Position numbers and translations under genes: made by a program. Shown here piece by piece: positions 12,775 through 12,857 of a stretch of DNA of 12,857 bases (position 1 is its first letter; each line of letters opens with the position of its first letter). The stretch covers positions 8,374-21,230 of the forward strand of contig VSMX01000023.1 in assembly GCA_009773975.1 (NCBI GenBank), given 5' to 3'. The notes below the pieces were generated by a model that made no database searches, was not told where the DNA came from, and saw only the letters and a list, made by a program, of their open reading frames with translations. The stretch is from Desulfovibrio sp. (GTDB taxonomy: Bacteria; Desulfobacterota; Desulfovibrionia; Desulfovibrionales; Desulfovibrionaceae).

Positions 12775-12857
12775 GAGTGTCAATTACTGATCTTCCAAAT
12801 TTTTACTAAACAATATTTAGCAAAGCTGCTACACTGCATGGCATGGAACTACCAAGC
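12771..12857 (+). pseudogene. Partial reading frame coupled to the methyltransferase, interrupted by an early TAA
   Basis: An ATG overlaps the methyltransferase stop as ATGA, an arrangement typical of co-translated genes. The frame reads MRVSITDLPNFY, then TAA (12807-12809), then stays open to the window edge as TIFSKAATLHGMELPS. The text after the stop reads like ordinary protein, and AAA, CAA or GAA to TAA needs one base change, so a nonsense-broken gene is a reasonable reading. A restriction endonuclease or other companion of the methyltransferase would be the natural candidate, but I do not recognise the family. Alternatives are a chance open frame, or a gene starting at ATG 12843, which lacks a ribosome binding site. 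Confidence 0.35.

Larger units (their letters stand above)
10647..12857. mobile_element. Left part of a decayed tRNA-Ser-linked integrative element or genomic island
   Basis: The order tRNA, non-coding repeats, P4-type integrase remnant, dehydrogenase remnant, DNA methyltransferase, broken reading frame is typical of an accessory region at a tRNA gene. The integrase lacks its catalytic domain, so the element should no longer move by itself. The right boundary is outside the window, and the left boundary is taken as the base after the tRNA. How many separate insertions and deletions built it cannot be told from this sequence. Confidence 0.5.

Noticed and set aside
1..12857. CRISPR array, insertion sequence with terminal repeats, rRNA, replication origin
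   Set aside because: No regularly spaced repeats, no transposase, no rRNA-like sequence and no DnaA-box cluster were found on reading through.

Overview
The window looks like a Desulfovibrio-type (Desulfovibrionaceae) chromosome segment. The basis is the content and order of one seven-gene chemotaxis operon: cheB, a HEAT-repeat gene, cheR, parA, a cheW-like gene, cheY, cheA. From memory, this resembles the CheA3-type cluster of Desulfovibrio vulgaris. The lineage is an inference from gene order and protein style; no database was searched.

Layout. Positions 46-663 encode an OmpH/Skp-like periplasmic protein with a lipoprotein-like signal, closed by a rho-independent terminator. A tRNA-Pro(CGG) follows on the minus strand with its own promoter and terminator. 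Its promoter stands back to back with a good sigma70-type promoter (897-925) for the chemotaxis operon. That operon runs from 974 to 10273 with gaps of 2-61 nt or small overlaps. It encodes the methylesterase CheB, a scaffold-like HEAT protein, the methyltransferase CheR with a long disordered N-terminus, a ParA-type ATPase, an N-terminally extended CheW-like protein, a single-domain CheY, and a 996-residue CheA. CheA has two Hpt domains with the phospho-accepting His and a third Hpt-like domain that lacks it. The pathway runs from receptors encoded elsewhere, through CheW-like protein and CheA, to CheY (motor) and CheB (receptor demethylation), with CheR methylating receptors. The ParA/CheW-like pair resembles the ParC/ParP logic that places chemoreceptor arrays at cell poles, which suggests this operon carries its own array-positioning system.

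After cheA comes about 280 nt of AT-rich, hairpin-bearing non-coding DNA, then tRNA-Ser(TGA). The tRNA marks the edge of what looks like a decayed integrative element. Next to it lie inverted and direct repeats that could be integrase sites, then a P4-family integrase cut off before its catalytic residues. A leftover 3' end of a D-2-hydroxyacid dehydrogenase gene follows, with its expected Trp codon read as TGA. Then comes an intact CcrM/HinfI-type adenine-N6 DNA methyltransferase with a C-terminal RAMA domain. A reading frame overlaps the methyltransferase stop (ATGA) but is broken by an early TAA; it continues off the window. The right end of the element is not in view.

The most interesting points are the ParA/extended-CheW pair with a HEAT protein inside one che operon, the CheA with a His-less third Hpt domain, the nested hairpin abutting the integrase start codon, and an intact orphan GANTC-type methyltransferase among broken genes.
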